Below are positions 9,131-17,984 of a stretch of DNA of 64,000 nt, in pieces. Under the pieces are notes generated by a model. The model did not search any database. It saw only the letters and a program-made list of their open reading frames with translations, and had not been told where the DNA came from. This DNA is from Sphingomonas sp. 32-62-10 (GTDB lineage Bacteria; Pseudomonadota; Alphaproteobacteria; Sphingomonadales; Sphingomonadaceae). Each line of letters opens with the position of its first letter. Within the stretch, counting starts at the first letter, position 1. The position numbers and the translations under genes are program-made. The stretch is taken from assembly GCA_002280555.1 (NCBI GenBank), contig NCEE01000023.1:62001-126000 (forward strand), in the 5' to 3' direction.

Positions 9131-10177
9131 TCAAGTGCTGCTTGCTGATCGGGGCGGCAGCAACAGGCTCGCATCACCATAGGAATAGAACCGGTAGCCG
9201 CTGGCGATGGCATGCGCATAGGCCGCCTGCATCACCTCCAGCCCCATCAGCGCGCTGACCAGCATGAACAGCGTCGACCGCGGCAGGTGAAAATTGGTGA
9301 TCAGCCCGTCGATGCCTAGAAACTGGTAGCCAGGGGTGATGAAGATCGACGTATCGCCCTCGAACGGTTCCACCATGCCGTCTGCACTCGCTGCGCTTTC
9401 GATCAGGCGCAGGCTGGTGGTGCCGACCGCGATGACCCGTCCACCGGCAGCCCGCACGGCATTCAGGCGCGCGGCGGTGTCAGCATCGATCCGACCCCAT
9501 TCGGCGTGCATCGCGTGATCAGCGGTATCATCGGCCTTGACCGGCAGGAACGTGCCCGCTCCGACATGCAGGGTCAGCGTCGTATGGCCAATACCCGCGC
9601 TGCCTAGCGCCGCCATCAGGTCGGGCGTGAAATGCAGTGCAGCGGTGGGGGCGGCAACGGCGCCTTTTTCCCGCGCGAACATCGTCTGGTAATCATCGGC
9701 ATCGCGCGCATCGGTGGGGCGCTTGGCGGCGATATAAGGGGGCAGGGGCATCCGGCCGACCCGGTCGAGCAGCAACTCGACGGGCTCTTCCCCCAGAAAA
9801 TCGAGCGCGAAGCTGCCATCCGCACCGCGGTCGCTGGCGATGGCTACTGCATCGTCACCGAATTCAATGACATCGCCATCGTGGAGCCGTCTGGCATTAC
9901 GGATGAAGGCACGCCACCGCCGTGGCCCTTCGCGCTTATGGAGCGTCGCGCCGATGCGGGAATCGCCGCGCCGCCCTTCGAGTTGGGCGGGGATCACCCG
10001 GGTATCGTTGAACACCAGCAGGTCGCCGGGGTTCAGCAGTCGCGGGAGTTCATTGACGATGCGATCGTCAAGGCCAGCAGGCGAAACCGACAGCAGCCGA
10101 GCCGAGTCGCGCGGCGCGGCAGGCCGAAGCGCGATGCGGTCGGTGGGCAGGTCGAAATCAAACAGATCCACTTTCAC
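9131..10177 (-). CDS. queA: S-adenosylmethionine:tRNA ribosyltransferase-isomerase
   Basis: The product is about 348 aa. QueA transfers and isomerises the ribosyl group of SAM onto preQ1-modified tRNA to give epoxyqueuosine, the step after Tgt. Family signatures include VDLFDFDLPTDRIALRPA at the start, LVFNDTRVIPAQLEGRR, and TLHVGAGTFLPVKADD with MHAEWGRI. I placed the start at the GTG at 10177, which gives the canonical (M)KVDLFDFDLP beginning and has a GAAAG nine bases upstream. A TTG three codons further up is too close to that site. A stretch of 145 bases separates it from the EF-hand gene. Confidence 0.95.
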   Translation of the reverse strand: MKVDLFDFDLPTDRIALRPAAPRDSARLLSVSPAGLDDRIVNELPRLLNPGDLLVFNDTRVIPAQLEGRRGDSRIGATLHKREGPRRWRAFIRNARRLHDGDVIEFGDDAVAIASDRGADGSFALDFLGEEPVELLLDRVGRMPLPPYIAAKRPTDARDADDYQTMFAREKGAVAAPTAALHFTPDLMAALGSAGIGHTTLTLHVGAGTFLPVKADDTADHAMHAEWGRIDADTAARLNAVRAAGGRVIAVGTTSLRLIESAASADGMVEPFEGDTSIFITPGYQFLGIDGLITNFHLPRSTLFMLVSALMGLEVMQAAYAHAIASGYRFYSYGDASLLLPPRSASST

Positions 10178-10218
10178 GGCGAACAACTTTCAGCCATGAC
10201 GAAAAATGTCGCCTGCGA

Positions 10219-10941
10219 TCAGCGCGGGGTCTTTTTCGCAGCAGTCTTGGCTTTGGCCGGCGCGGGCGCGGGGGATGGCGCCTTCATCGGCAAGGTGACC
10301 GGTGCGCCGAGATCGGCTGCGGGGGTTACTGGCGTCGGATTGAAGGGCGGTGGCCCGTCTGCTGCGATATAGGCGTGGACGATCCGCGAGGGATTGGCCG
10401 GCGGTTCGCCGCGCTCGATGGCATCGACATAGGCCATGCCCTCGAGCACACGGCCAAACACCGTATATTTCCGGTCGAGCTTCAGCGTTGGCTGGAAAAC
10501 GATGAAGAACTGGCTGTTTGCACTGTCTTCACTGGATGCACGAGCGGCTGATACGGCGCCCCGAACATGCGGCAGATAGTTAAACTCGGCTTTCAGGTCA
10601 GGCAGGTCGGACCCGCCCGTGCCATCGCCCTTGGGGTCACCCGTCTGCGCCATGAAGCCGTCGATCACGCGGTGGAACAACAGGCCGTCATAAAAGCCCT
10701 TGCGGGTTAGCGTCTTGATTCGTTCGACCATCAGTGGTGCCACGTCAGGCCGGAGCCAGATGACAACACGGCCGCCGGTCGACAGATCGAGATACAGCAG
10801 GTTCTGCTTGTCGTTGAAATCGGACACCGGCGCTCGCCCGGCCACTTCGGCCTTGATGAGCTGCGCGCTCGCGGGAAAAATCATCAGGCACCCAATCAGG
10901 ATACCCAGGGCGGCAGTCATCAGGCTGGCAATAAAACGCAT
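10219..10941 (-). CDS. Periplasmic peptidylprolyl isomerase, cyclophilin type
   Basis: The product is about 240 aa. A signal peptide (MRFIASLMTAALGILIG, cleavage near PASAQ) directs it to the periplasm. The cyclophilin domain spans about 40-200 with LLFHRVIDGFMAQTGDP, NSQFFIVF and KYTVFGRVLEGM, so active-site Arg and the Gln/Phe residues are present. It catalyses cis-trans isomerisation of prolyl bonds in exported proteins. The C-terminal tail is Pro/Ala/Lys-rich and low complexity, ending in KKTPR. The ATG at 10941 follows GGGGA. A TTG five codons earlier is less likely. Confidence 0.92.
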   Translation of the reverse strand: MRFIASLMTAALGILIGCLMIFPASAQLIKAEVAGRAPVSDFNDKQNLLYLDLSTGGRVVIWLRPDVAPLMVERIKTLTRKGFYDGLLFHRVIDGFMAQTGDPKGDGTGGSDLPDLKAEFNYLPHVRGAVSAARASSEDSANSQFFIVFQPTLKLDRKYTVFGRVLEGMAYVDAIERGEPPANPSRIVHAYIAADGPPPFNPTPVTPAADLGAPVTLPMKAPSPAPAPAKAKTAAKKTPR

Positions 10942-11047
10942 CACATCCCCGCACAAAAGCGATTTGAACGGCGCTTAGAACAAATCCGGCATTGCGCCAA
11001 TCTGAACATCGCAGCCAGATCGAAACAGCGGCCGCACGGTGGGCGCG

Positions 11048-11554
11048 TCAGCTGCCCTTGCGGCCGATCCGATTCACGCGCGCCACCACCTCGTCATTGA
11101 CGGCGGGGGGCACGAATTTATGGATATCGCCACCGAACATCGCGATTTCCTTCACCAATCGTGACGCGATCGGCTGCAGTGCAACGTCTGCCATCAGGAA
11201 CACGGTTTCGATCCGGTTGTTCAGCTGCTGGTTCATCCCAGCCATTTGATACTCATATTCGAAATCGGCTACCGCACGCAGGCCGCGCACGATAACGCCG
11301 GCACCTTCCCGCTCGGCAAAGTCCATCAGCAGCGAATCGAAGCTGACGACGTGAATCTCGCCACCGACATCGGCCACTTCGCGCTTCACCATCGCCATGC
11401 GTTCGTCGATCGTGAACATCGGTGATTTGCTGGGGTTCGTGGTCACGCCGATCACGAGCCGGTCGACCAGTTTCGCGCCGCGCCGAATGATGTCCATATG
11501 GCCCAGCGTCACGGGATCAAAGGTGCCGGGGTATACCCCGGTGCGGACGCTCAC
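11048..11554 (-). CDS. coaD: Phosphopantetheine adenylyltransferase
   Basis: The product is 168 aa, a standard length. It forms dephospho-CoA from 4'-phosphopantetheine and ATP, the penultimate step of CoA synthesis. The nucleotidyltransferase signature GVYPGTFDPVTLGHMDII is at the N terminus (the TLGH motif binds ATP), followed by the family stretch VVSFDSLLMDFAEREGA and VRGLRAVADFEYEYQMAGMN. The start codon overlaps the stop of ispA by four bases. Co-transcription with xseB-ispA is likely. Confidence 0.97.
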   Translation of the reverse strand: MSVRTGVYPGTFDPVTLGHMDIIRRGAKLVDRLVIGVTTNPSKSPMFTIDERMAMVKREVADVGGEIHVVSFDSLLMDFAEREGAGVIVRGLRAVADFEYEYQMAGMNQQLNNRIETVFLMADVALQPIASRLVKEIAMFGGDIHKFVPPAVNDEVVARVNRIGRKGS

Positions 11555-12450
11555 CGATCACGCTCGAGCGTGTAACGGGCAATGTCACGCAGCAGATCAG
11601 CCTCGGGACCATAGAACTGGAGATGGGCGACGGCCTGTTCAACCAGCAACCTGGCCTGTTCGCGCGCACGATCGACACCGAGCAGCGACAGGAACGTTTC
11701 CTTGCCGGCGGTCTGATCCTTGCCGACGCGCTTGCCCATCTTTTCCTCTTCACCCTCATAATCGAGCAGATCATCGGCAATCTGGAACGCCAGGCCGACA
11801 TCGCGGGCATAGCCGCGAAGACTGGTGCGGGCTTCGGCGGGTGCCTTGCCCAGGATGGCCCCGGCCTCAACCGAACTTGCGATCAGTGCGCCGGTTTTCA
11901 TGGCCTGCAGCCGCGTGATCGTCGGCAGGTCGAAGCTGGCCTTTTCGGCTTCGATGTCCATCATCTGGCCGCCCGCCATGCCAGTGGGACCAGCAGCTCG
12001 GGCAAGATCAAGGACGAGCTCGGCGCGGACAAACGGATCGGCATGCGTTTCCACATCGGCGAGCACCTCGAACGCCAGCGCGTGCAGGCAATCGCCTGCC
12101 AGGATCGCTGTGGCCTCGCCGTAGACCTTGTGGACGGTGGGCTTGCCGCGGCGCAGATCGTCATCATCCATTGCTGGCAGATCATCATGGATCAGCGAAT
12201 AGACATGGATGCATTCGATCGCGATCGCCGCGCGACCGGCACATTCGCGGTCAACGCCGAACAACTGTGCCGTGGCATAGACCAACAGTGGCCGCAGCCG
12301 CTTGCCGCCGCCGATCGCGGCATGCCGCATCGCTCTATACAGATCGGCCCGGGGATCGTCGGGGATTGCCAGCAACTGATCGAACCGGCGATCAATTTCT
12401 GTCGAAACTTCGGAAAGTGCCGCCTTCAGCGACAACGAGGCTTGCGCCAT
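11551..12450 (-). CDS. ispA: Polyprenyl (farnesyl) diphosphate synthase
   Basis: The product is 299 aa. It condenses isopentenyl diphosphate with dimethylallyl or geranyl diphosphate to make short prenyl diphosphates for quinones, hopanoids and undecaprenyl phosphate. The first Asp-rich motif lies in LIHDDLPAMDDDDLRRG (about residues 87-101), and the second is FQIADDLLDYEG. GGKRLRPLL is the diphosphate-binding segment. The start MAQASLSLKAALSE at 12450 lies eight bases after xseB. The frame stays open further upstream only because it runs through xseB in another phase. The gene is part of an xseB-ispA-coaD operon. Confidence 0.94.
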   Translation of the reverse strand: MAQASLSLKAALSEVSTEIDRRFDQLLAIPDDPRADLYRAMRHAAIGGGKRLRPLLVYATAQLFGVDRECAGRAAIAIECIHVYSLIHDDLPAMDDDDLRRGKPTVHKVYGEATAILAGDCLHALAFEVLADVETHADPFVRAELVLDLARAAGPTGMAGGQMMDIEAEKASFDLPTITRLQAMKTGALIASSVEAGAILGKAPAEARTSLRGYARDVGLAFQIADDLLDYEGEEEKMGKRVGKDQTAGKETFLSLLGVDRAREQARLLVEQAVAHLQFYGPEADLLRDIARYTLERDR

Positions 12451-12457
12451 GATAATA

Positions 12458-12703
12458 TCAGCCCGCCGCAAAGGGAGTGGTGCCGACCGGTCGCCCGTCG
12501 CTATCGAGCCGAATGGCTTCGATCCGGGCCTGCGCTGCATCCAGCCGGTCGGCACAACGCTGGCGGAGCTGGCTGCCGCGCTCGTATAGAGTGATTGAAC
12601 TGTCGAGCTGTTCGTCCCCGCTCTCAAGCCGGGCGACGATGCGCTCCAGCTCTTTCAGGGCGTCTTCAAACGACAAATCATCAATGGCAACGGCGGCATC
12701 CAT
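12458..12703 (-). CDS. xseB: Exodeoxyribonuclease VII small subunit
   Basis: The product is 81 aa beginning MDAAVAIDDLSFEDALKELE, the typical XseB start, with the conserved LERIVARLESGDEQLDSSI and LYERGSQLRQRC. It pairs with XseA, which degrades single-stranded DNA, and several copies bind each large subunit. The large-subunit gene is not in this window. The open frame extends to 12910, but the extra residues are unlike any XseB and contain many Pro/Arg codons, so I excluded them. xseB next to ispA is a common bacterial arrangement. Confidence 0.92.
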   Translation of the reverse strand: MDAAVAIDDLSFEDALKELERIVARLESGDEQLDSSITLYERGSQLRQRCADRLDAAQARIEAIRLDSDGRPVGTTPFAAG

Positions 12704-13017
12704 GGTGCCGCTATGGGGCAGGGGGGCAACGAGGGTCAAGAAGCAGAGCGGGCGGAAATGCATTGGTGCGGCCGTTGACCGTGCTGTCGCAACGAAATCG
12801 ATCGTCGACGGGCAATCACTCGCTCCCTTTTTGGAAGATCGGACGTTGTAAGGGCGGGACAGGGGCGACAGTAGACGGCGTTGCGGTTCATGCGGTCGAA
12901 AAACTTGCATGAAACCCTGATAAATTGACTTGATAGGGCAAAATCGTCGCGATGGGCTTGGCGCGCTTTATGGCAACGGGTTAGGCTCACATGAGTTCAT
13001 TCAAGGGAGCAAACAGC
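12704..13017. other. Divergent intergenic region between xseB and sodC
   Basis: No convincing gene lies in these 314 bases. It must hold the promoters of the xseB-ispA-coaD run (minus) and of sodC (plus). A weak plus-strand promoter-like pair, TTGGCG then TTAGGC 17 bases later, ends about 30 bases before the sodC start. I see no clear operator. Confidence 0.4.
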
Positions 13018-13554
13018 ATGCGAATCGCAATCATGGCAGGCGCGGCATTGGCAGTGATCGGCATGGGCGGCTGTGCCTCTGGAGCCAATGATATGGGGGC
13101 GCAGCTTCCGGCGGGCAGGATCGCAGTGGCATCGTTGCTGACCGCCGCTGGAACCCCCGTCGGCAGGTCGACGGCGCGCGAAGTAACCGGGGGCCTTCGG
13201 GTTACGATCGATGCGACCGGGCTGCCGGAAGGCACCCACGGCGCCCATATCCATACCACCGGACGCTGCGACGGTCCGGATTTCATGACGGCGGGTGGTC
13301 ACTGGAACCCGGCGGGCACCCAGCACGGATCGCTTAACCCGGCTGGCCCCCATGAAGGCGATCTGCCGAACATCATCATCGGTACCGATGGGCGCGGCAC
13401 GCTGGGCGTGCTGGTCCCCGGCGGCACGCTTGACGGGTTGCTCGATGCCGATGGCGGCGCGATGGTGATCCATGCCGCCGCCGATGACATGATGACCGAT
13501 CCATCGGGCAAGAGCGGCGCGCGGATTGCGTGCGGGGTGTTCTCAGTCAACTAG
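13018..13554 (+). CDS. sodC: Cu-Zn superoxide dismutase, exported
   Basis: The product is about 178 aa. It dismutates superoxide in the periplasm. The N terminus (MRIAIMAGAALAVIGMGGCAS) is a signal peptide with a Cys that may be lipidated, although the lipobox is weak. Metal-site segments are intact: GAHIHTTGRCDGP (Cu ligands, disulfide Cys), GGHWNPAG, QHGSLNPAGPHEGDLPNI (Zn ligands and Asp) and VIHAAADD (Cu ligand), then SGARIACGVF with the active-site Arg and second disulfide Cys. The ATG at 13018 follows AAGGGAGC at proper spacing, so I preferred it to an ATG nine codons upstream. Confidence 0.95.
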   Translation: MRIAIMAGAALAVIGMGGCASGANDMGAQLPAGRIAVASLLTAAGTPVGRSTAREVTGGLRVTIDATGLPEGTHGAHIHTTGRCDGPDFMTAGGHWNPAGTQHGSLNPAGPHEGDLPNIIIGTDGRGTLGVLVPGGTLDGLLDADGGAMVIHAAADDMMTDPSGKSGARIACGVFSVN

Positions 13555-13575
13555 GGCGTTGATCTCTCCTTCCAG

Positions 13576-13938
13576 TCAGGCGACCATAATCATATGTTCG
13601 ACTGGGCGTTCGGGTTCGACCTTGAACCCGAACCGTCCGACCAGCCCTACAACGGCGTTTTCCGATAGCGGTTGATAGAATTGGCAGGCGGCACTGAAAT
13701 CGTCCGACCAAATGACTTCGGCTTTACGGGCGGGCTGATCGGGCAATTGTAACCATAGCACCGTGCCGCGAGGCAATGCAGTAAAGGTTGCTAGTCGGGC
13801 ACCGTGGCACGACAGGTCGGCGATCCGACAGATTGATCGCCAATTACTGTTCCCCGTCATCGTCGCGGGAATGTCGACATCAATTCTTGGGCTGCGGCGA
13901 TTTTCGTTGGGCTTGATCAAGATTTCGACAGAAAACAT
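13576..13938 (-). CDS. PilZ domain protein (putative c-di-GMP receptor)
   Basis: The product is about 120 aa and consists of one PilZ domain. The c-di-GMP signature is present as NRRSPRID (RxxxR), followed by DLSCHGARL (D/NxSxxG). PilZ proteins bind cyclic di-GMP and alter motility, adhesion or polysaccharide synthesis. The target is unknown. The start at 13938 (MFSVEILIK) has GGGAG ten bases upstream. An ATG at 13977 is possible but has no ribosome-binding site. A GGDEF-domain diguanylate cyclase occurs about 6 kb away. The gene is convergent with sodC. Confidence 0.85.
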   Translation of the reverse strand: MFSVEILIKPNENRRSPRIDVDIPATMTGNSNWRSICRIADLSCHGARLATFTALPRGTVLWLQLPDQPARKAEVIWSDDFSAACQFYQPLSENAVVGLVGRFGFKVEPERPVEHMIMVA

Positions 13939-14010
13939 AAGTAACGGGCTCCCAGCAACTTGCTGCCCGATTGTCATCCGCGAAGCGTTAAGACACAGTT
14001 GACCATCGCA

Positions 14011-15570
14011 TTAAATTGGTTCTCCCGCGTCCCGTGCACGTGCTTTTCGGTTTGCTTCTGCTTTGGGAACAAGGCGATAAGCGAAAATTGCTGCCGTTAC
14101 CGTGATCGGCACAGTACATAATAGTGTAATTACGCCGATCGACAGGCTTCCAGACAGCGTCGAAATTCGACCCGCAAGATAGGGCCCCATCGCCAGCCCC
14201 ATCAGCGTGGTGCCGATCAGGAAGGTGCCCGTTGCCGTCCCGCGCATCCGGGGCAGCACCAGATCTTGCGTCGTCGCTGCAGCCGCGCCAAGCGCGCAGC
14301 TTGCCAGTGCCTGAGCAGGGAAAAGCATGATGTAGAAAAGCGTAATGTCAGTGGTGGTGAACGCCGTCAGGATCGCGATCCACGGCACGCCGGCGCCGAA
14401 GATCACCACGAGCAGCCGACCAGCCGGGTTATTGCGGCGAAGGCGATCAGCGATGATGCCGCCCACAGTGACGCCCAAAAAGCCGGACATCGCACCCATG
14501 CCGCCGATGATGAACCCGGCCGTACCTGGTGCTGCACCCAGAACGCGGATCGCATAGGGTGCTGCCCAGAAGGTGACTGAGTAGCTGAGAAAGGCGTTCA
14601 GCCCGTAAGCAACGACCACGCACAAAAAAGCCGGGTTGCCGATGATGAGTGCAAAGGTGGGCGGATCGCGGCGTCGCAGCGCGCTGGCCCAGGAAAAAAC
14701 GGCATACACGCCGATGCCAACCGCGAGCCACTGCGGCGCTGGCTCGCCCAACGCGATCAACCCCGCGACAATACCGGAGACGATCGCCAGGCCGATTACA
14801 TTAGTGATGAACGACCGGAGCCCGCCTTGCGCAGCGCCGATGAGGGTCAACGGGGGTACGATCGTCAAGAGATCGGCGAAAAAGGCACGGAAGGGGGCAG
14901 GATGCGGTACGGGTGGTGGAAGCCCCTCCGATTGGCCACGGATGGGTTCGCGCAACGTCGCGATCACCAGCGCGAGCAGCAATCCGGGTAGGCCGACGAT
15001 CATGAACGCCGCCTGCCAGCCGACCAACCCCAGCGGACCGCCGCCGGGATAGGCATTATTCCAGCTCGACACGATCAGCCCGCCAATGCCCAGCGAAATG
15101 CCGCCGCCGACGTACAGCCCTGCTGAATAGATCGCGAGCGCGGTGGCCCGCAGCCGCCGGGGGAACCAGTCCGAGATCAGCGAATAGGCCGATGGCGCCG
15201 CGGTTGCCTCGCCAATACCAACGCCGACGCGCGCGCCAGCCAGCATCGCCCCGCTTTTGGAAAAGCCCGACACGACTGTCATCGCCGACCACAATGTCAG
15301 CCCAAAGGTCAGCAGGCGCACCCGATGCCAGTTGTCCGCCAGCCGCCCGAGCGGAATGCCGAACAGCGCATAAAAGACGCCGAACGCGGTGCCGTACAGG
15401 AATCCCAGATCCTCATCGCGCAAGCCAAGGTCGCGCTTGATGTCTTCCGCCAGGATCGAGATGATCTGCCGATCGACGAAATTCAGCACATAGACGATGA
15501 ACAGGATGGCGAGGACATACCAAGCGTAGCGCGGTGCCTGGGGCTCAGTGCCCGGTTGGGCGTCAGCCAT
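14011..15570 (-). CDS. MFS transporter, spinster-like family
   Basis: The product is 519 aa with about twelve hydrophobic segments. The N terminus YVLNFVDRQIISILAEDIKRDLGL and the A-motif-like GIPLGRLADNWHRVRLL are typical of the spinster-like major facilitator group frequent in sphingomonads. The GARVGVGIGEATAAPSAYSLISDWFPRRLRATA stretch is the TM4-5 motif of that group. The substrate is unknown. The ATG follows GGGGA. It stands alone between PilZ and thpR. Confidence 0.9.
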   Translation of the reverse strand: MADAQPGTEPQAPRYAWYVLAILFIVYVLNFVDRQIISILAEDIKRDLGLRDEDLGFLYGTAFGVFYALFGIPLGRLADNWHRVRLLTFGLTLWSAMTVVSGFSKSGAMLAGARVGVGIGEATAAPSAYSLISDWFPRRLRATALAIYSAGLYVGGGISLGIGGLIVSSWNNAYPGGGPLGLVGWQAAFMIVGLPGLLLALVIATLREPIRGQSEGLPPPVPHPAPFRAFFADLLTIVPPLTLIGAAQGGLRSFITNVIGLAIVSGIVAGLIALGEPAPQWLAVGIGVYAVFSWASALRRRDPPTFALIIGNPAFLCVVVAYGLNAFLSYSVTFWAAPYAIRVLGAAPGTAGFIIGGMGAMSGFLGVTVGGIIADRLRRNNPAGRLLVVIFGAGVPWIAILTAFTTTDITLFYIMLFPAQALASCALGAAAATTQDLVLPRMRGTATGTFLIGTTLMGLAMGPYLAGRISTLSGSLSIGVITLLCTVPITVTAAIFAYRLVPKAEANRKARARDAGEPI

Positions 15571-15668
15571 GTTCGTCCCCTAATCACTAAACACTGTTTC
15601 CACCGCGCTAGCAGAGCGATGCGCCGATGCGGAAGCGATATTGTTCGGTCAAGGAGCGCGATGGCGGT

Positions 15669-16217
15669 TCAGCCGTGCATGGGCCAGCGATCGACCGGCT
15701 CGTACCGCGCGCCGTCCCGCGTTAAATGGCTTTCGAACAGGGTGACGTGCGTGAAAGGGAAGGGCGCACTGGCAAGCCCCGCCTGGGCAGCGATGAACGC
15801 ATCAATCTCGCCTTCGACCGCCAGGCCGCGCGCCAGCCTCGCCAGCGTGATATGCGGCAGATAGGCGCGCCCCTCAGCGGGCAGCCCAAGGGCGATCAGG
15901 GCATGATCGACCTTCTTGTGCAGCCGGGCCAGCGCCTCGCCCGGTGACACACCGGCCCAGATCGCATCGGTGCGTCCCTGCTTTTCGAACCGGCCAACGC
16001 CTTGCAGCGCGACGGAAATAGCTGGAGCGTGGAGGCGTGCCATCGCTAGCGCGACATCTTCGGCGGTGCGGTGATCGACTTCGCCGATATAGCGTATCGT
16101 CAGGTGGAGCTGATCGTCCGTCTGCCAGCGGGCGCCGGCGATGCCCCCCATGATGGCGATCAGCGCGGCGCGGATCTCGCGCGGTGGGCGCAGGCCAACG
16201 AACAGGCGGTGCATCAT
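15669..16217 (-). CDS. thpR: RNA 2',3'-cyclic phosphodiesterase
   Basis: The product is 182 aa and belongs to the 2H phosphoesterase (LigT/ThpR) family. The two catalytic HxT motifs are HLTIRYIGEV and HITLARLARG, and the N terminus MHRLFVGLRPP is typical. The family hydrolyses 2',3'-cyclic ends of RNA and can ligate tRNA halves in vitro. Two adjacent Met codons make the start uncertain by one residue. The gene is divergent from the Bax-inhibitor-1 gene. Confidence 0.92.
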   Translation of the reverse strand: MMHRLFVGLRPPREIRAALIAIMGGIAGARWQTDDQLHLTIRYIGEVDHRTAEDVALAMARLHAPAISVALQGVGRFEKQGRTDAIWAGVSPGEALARLHKKVDHALIALGLPAEGRAYLPHITLARLARGLAVEGEIDAFIAAQAGLASAPFPFTHVTLFESHLTRDGARYEPVDRWPMHG

Positions 16218-16333
16218 GGGGCCGCCATGCCGCCCAGCAACAATCCAGACAACCGGTTTCGCTTGAAAATGAACCGGGGAGCGCCGATATTCTCGCTATC
16301 CGGTTTTTTGCCGGGAAAAGGAGTTTATTCGAA

Positions 16334-17071
16334 ATGGCTAACTGGTCTGATCCCCGGCCGAACGCTGCGGCTTTCGCAAGCGGCGCTGGCGTCCGCGGCG
16401 CTGCGTATGACGCTGGGCTGCGGTCCTATATGCTGTCGGTCTATAATTACATGACGTCGGGCATTCTGCTGACCGGCATCGTCGCGCTCGGCTTCGCCGC
16501 CAGCGGCATGGCGGCGCAGGTATTTGGCGGCCCCGGCCTGCTGAAATATGTCTTCATGCTCGCCCCGCTCGGCTTCGTCTTCGCGATGAGCTTCGGCCAG
16601 GGCCGGATGTCGACAGGCACGCTGCAGGCAATGTTCTGGGGCTTTGCCGTCGCGATGGGCCTGTCGCTCTCGACGATCTTCCTCCAGTACACCGGTACCT
16701 CGATTGCGGGTGCGTTCTTCGCGACCGCCGCCGGTTTCGCAGGCCTCAGCCTGTGGGGCTACACGACGAAGAAGGATCTGTCGGCATTCGGCACCTTCCT
16801 GATCATGGGTCTGGTCGGCCTGATCGTCGCCAGCCTCGTCAACCTGTTCCTCCAGTCGGGCCCGCTCTCGCTGGTGATCAGCATGGTTGGCGTGCTGCTG
16901 TTCGCAGGCCTCACGGCTTACGATACGCAGAAGGTGAAGAGCATGTATGCCGCCGTTGCCGGCACCGAGTATGAAGGCCGCACGGTCATCATGTCGGCGC
17001 TGACGCTGTACCTCGACTTCATCAACATGTTCCTGTTTATCCTGCGTCTGTTCGGCAGCAGCCGCGACTAG
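16334..17071 (+). CDS. Bax inhibitor-1/YccA family membrane protein
   Basis: The product is 245 aa with seven predicted membrane segments and the BI-1 (UPF0005) signature (LVGLIVASLVNLFLQSG, LFAGLTAYDTQKVK, LYLDFINMFLFILRLFG). Bacterial members such as YetJ behave as pH-sensitive calcium leak channels, and YccA modulates the membrane protease FtsH. The role here is inferred from family only. The start MANWSDPRP at 16334 follows a GGAG site. The frame is open further upstream but without supporting sequence. A strong terminator follows. Confidence 0.92.
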   Translation: MANWSDPRPNAAAFASGAGVRGAAYDAGLRSYMLSVYNYMTSGILLTGIVALGFAASGMAAQVFGGPGLLKYVFMLAPLGFVFAMSFGQGRMSTGTLQAMFWGFAVAMGLSLSTIFLQYTGTSIAGAFFATAAGFAGLSLWGYTTKKDLSAFGTFLIMGLVGLIVASLVNLFLQSGPLSLVISMVGVLLFAGLTAYDTQKVKSMYAAVAGTEYEGRTVIMSALTLYLDFINMFLFILRLFGSSRD

Positions 17072-17095
17072 GCACCAGGACAACCCCTGAACATC

Positions 17096-17129
17096 GGCCC
17101 GGCGGGGAAACTCGCCGGGCCTTTTGTTT
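17096..17129 (+). terminator. Rho-independent terminator
   Basis: A perfect 9-bp stem GGCCCGGCG / CGCCGGGCC with an 8-base loop is followed by TTTTGTTT, 25 bases after the Bax-inhibitor-1 stop. Confidence 0.9.
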
Positions 17130-17171
17130 GTTCTCACGATCTCTCCAGCCTCCAGCTTCCCGGGAAATTGA

Positions 17172-17930
17172 ATGCGCCTCGCGATAGACGTTATGCTGGA
17201 TTACTGGATTGAGGACGCAGCGGATGTATTGCTGCAGATCGAAGTCGCAGCGTTGCCGGATCAGAAGCTCGAGCTGCAGGACCTCAAGGTCTGGACCGAT
17301 ACGCCGCTCGTCGCGGTGATCGGCGAAGACGGGATCGGCCAGCGCTGTCTGGCGCGGGGCACCGGCAGTTTCCGCGCGGAATATCATGCCGTGGTATCGA
17401 TCGACCGGCCGACGGTGGACATCTCGGCGCTCGCCGCTGCGCCGCCGCGTGCGTTGCCCGGGGAAATCATTTCGTACCTGCTCCCCAGCCGTTACTGCGA
17501 GTCGGACCGGTTCGAAGGCTTTGTCCATGCCGAATTCCGCGGGCTTGAAGGTGGCGCGATGGCGGTCGCGATACGCGATTGGGTGCACCACAATCTGCGC
17601 TACGAAGGCGGCACGAGCAGCGGCGTGACGACGGCGATGATGACGTTTGCCGACCGCCGCGGCGTTTGTCGGGATTATGCCCATCTGATGTGCGCGCTGG
17701 CGCGGGCAGGGGGCATTCCGGCGCGCTGTGTTTCTGCCTATGCCCCCAATGTCGAGCCGCAGGATTTTCATGCGGTATGCGAAGTCTGGCTGGCCGATGG
17801 CTGGCACCTGGCGGGCTGCGATGATCTTGCCCGTGTGGCCGTCGGCCGCGATGCCACTGATATCGCCTTCATGACGGTTTTTGGGCGCACAGTGATGAAC
17901 GATCAGCAGGTGCAGGTGCGCCTGATTTAG
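17172..17930 (+). CDS. Transglutaminase-like family protein
   Basis: The product is 252 aa without a signal peptide. The transglutaminase/protease-like core holds Cys in RRGVCRDYAHLMCALARAGGIPARCVSAY and His in DFHAVCEVWLADGW, followed by a conserved Asp segment (GCDDLARVAVGRDATDIAF). An N-terminal beta-rich region of about 120 residues precedes it, as in the bacterial family with an N-terminal transglutaminase-associated domain. Such proteins probably act as peptidases or amidases. The substrate is unknown. The start ATG at 17172 lies after the terminator. The gene is monocistronic or leads the small gene at 17985. Confidence 0.88.
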   Translation: MRLAIDVMLDYWIEDAADVLLQIEVAALPDQKLELQDLKVWTDTPLVAVIGEDGIGQRCLARGTGSFRAEYHAVVSIDRPTVDISALAAAPPRALPGEIISYLLPSRYCESDRFEGFVHAEFRGLEGGAMAVAIRDWVHHNLRYEGGTSSGVTTAMMTFADRRGVCRDYAHLMCALARAGGIPARCVSAYAPNVEPQDFHAVCEVWLADGWHLAGCDDLARVAVGRDATDIAFMTVFGRTVMNDQQVQVRLI

Positions 17931-17984
17931 GAACAGTGCCGCTTCCGGTTCGTTGATGGATTATAACGAATTGGGAGCGCGATT

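Noticed and set aside
12704..12910. Extended xseB start
   Set aside because: It would add about 69 residues unlike XseB. The canonical start is MDAAVAIDDLSFEDAL.
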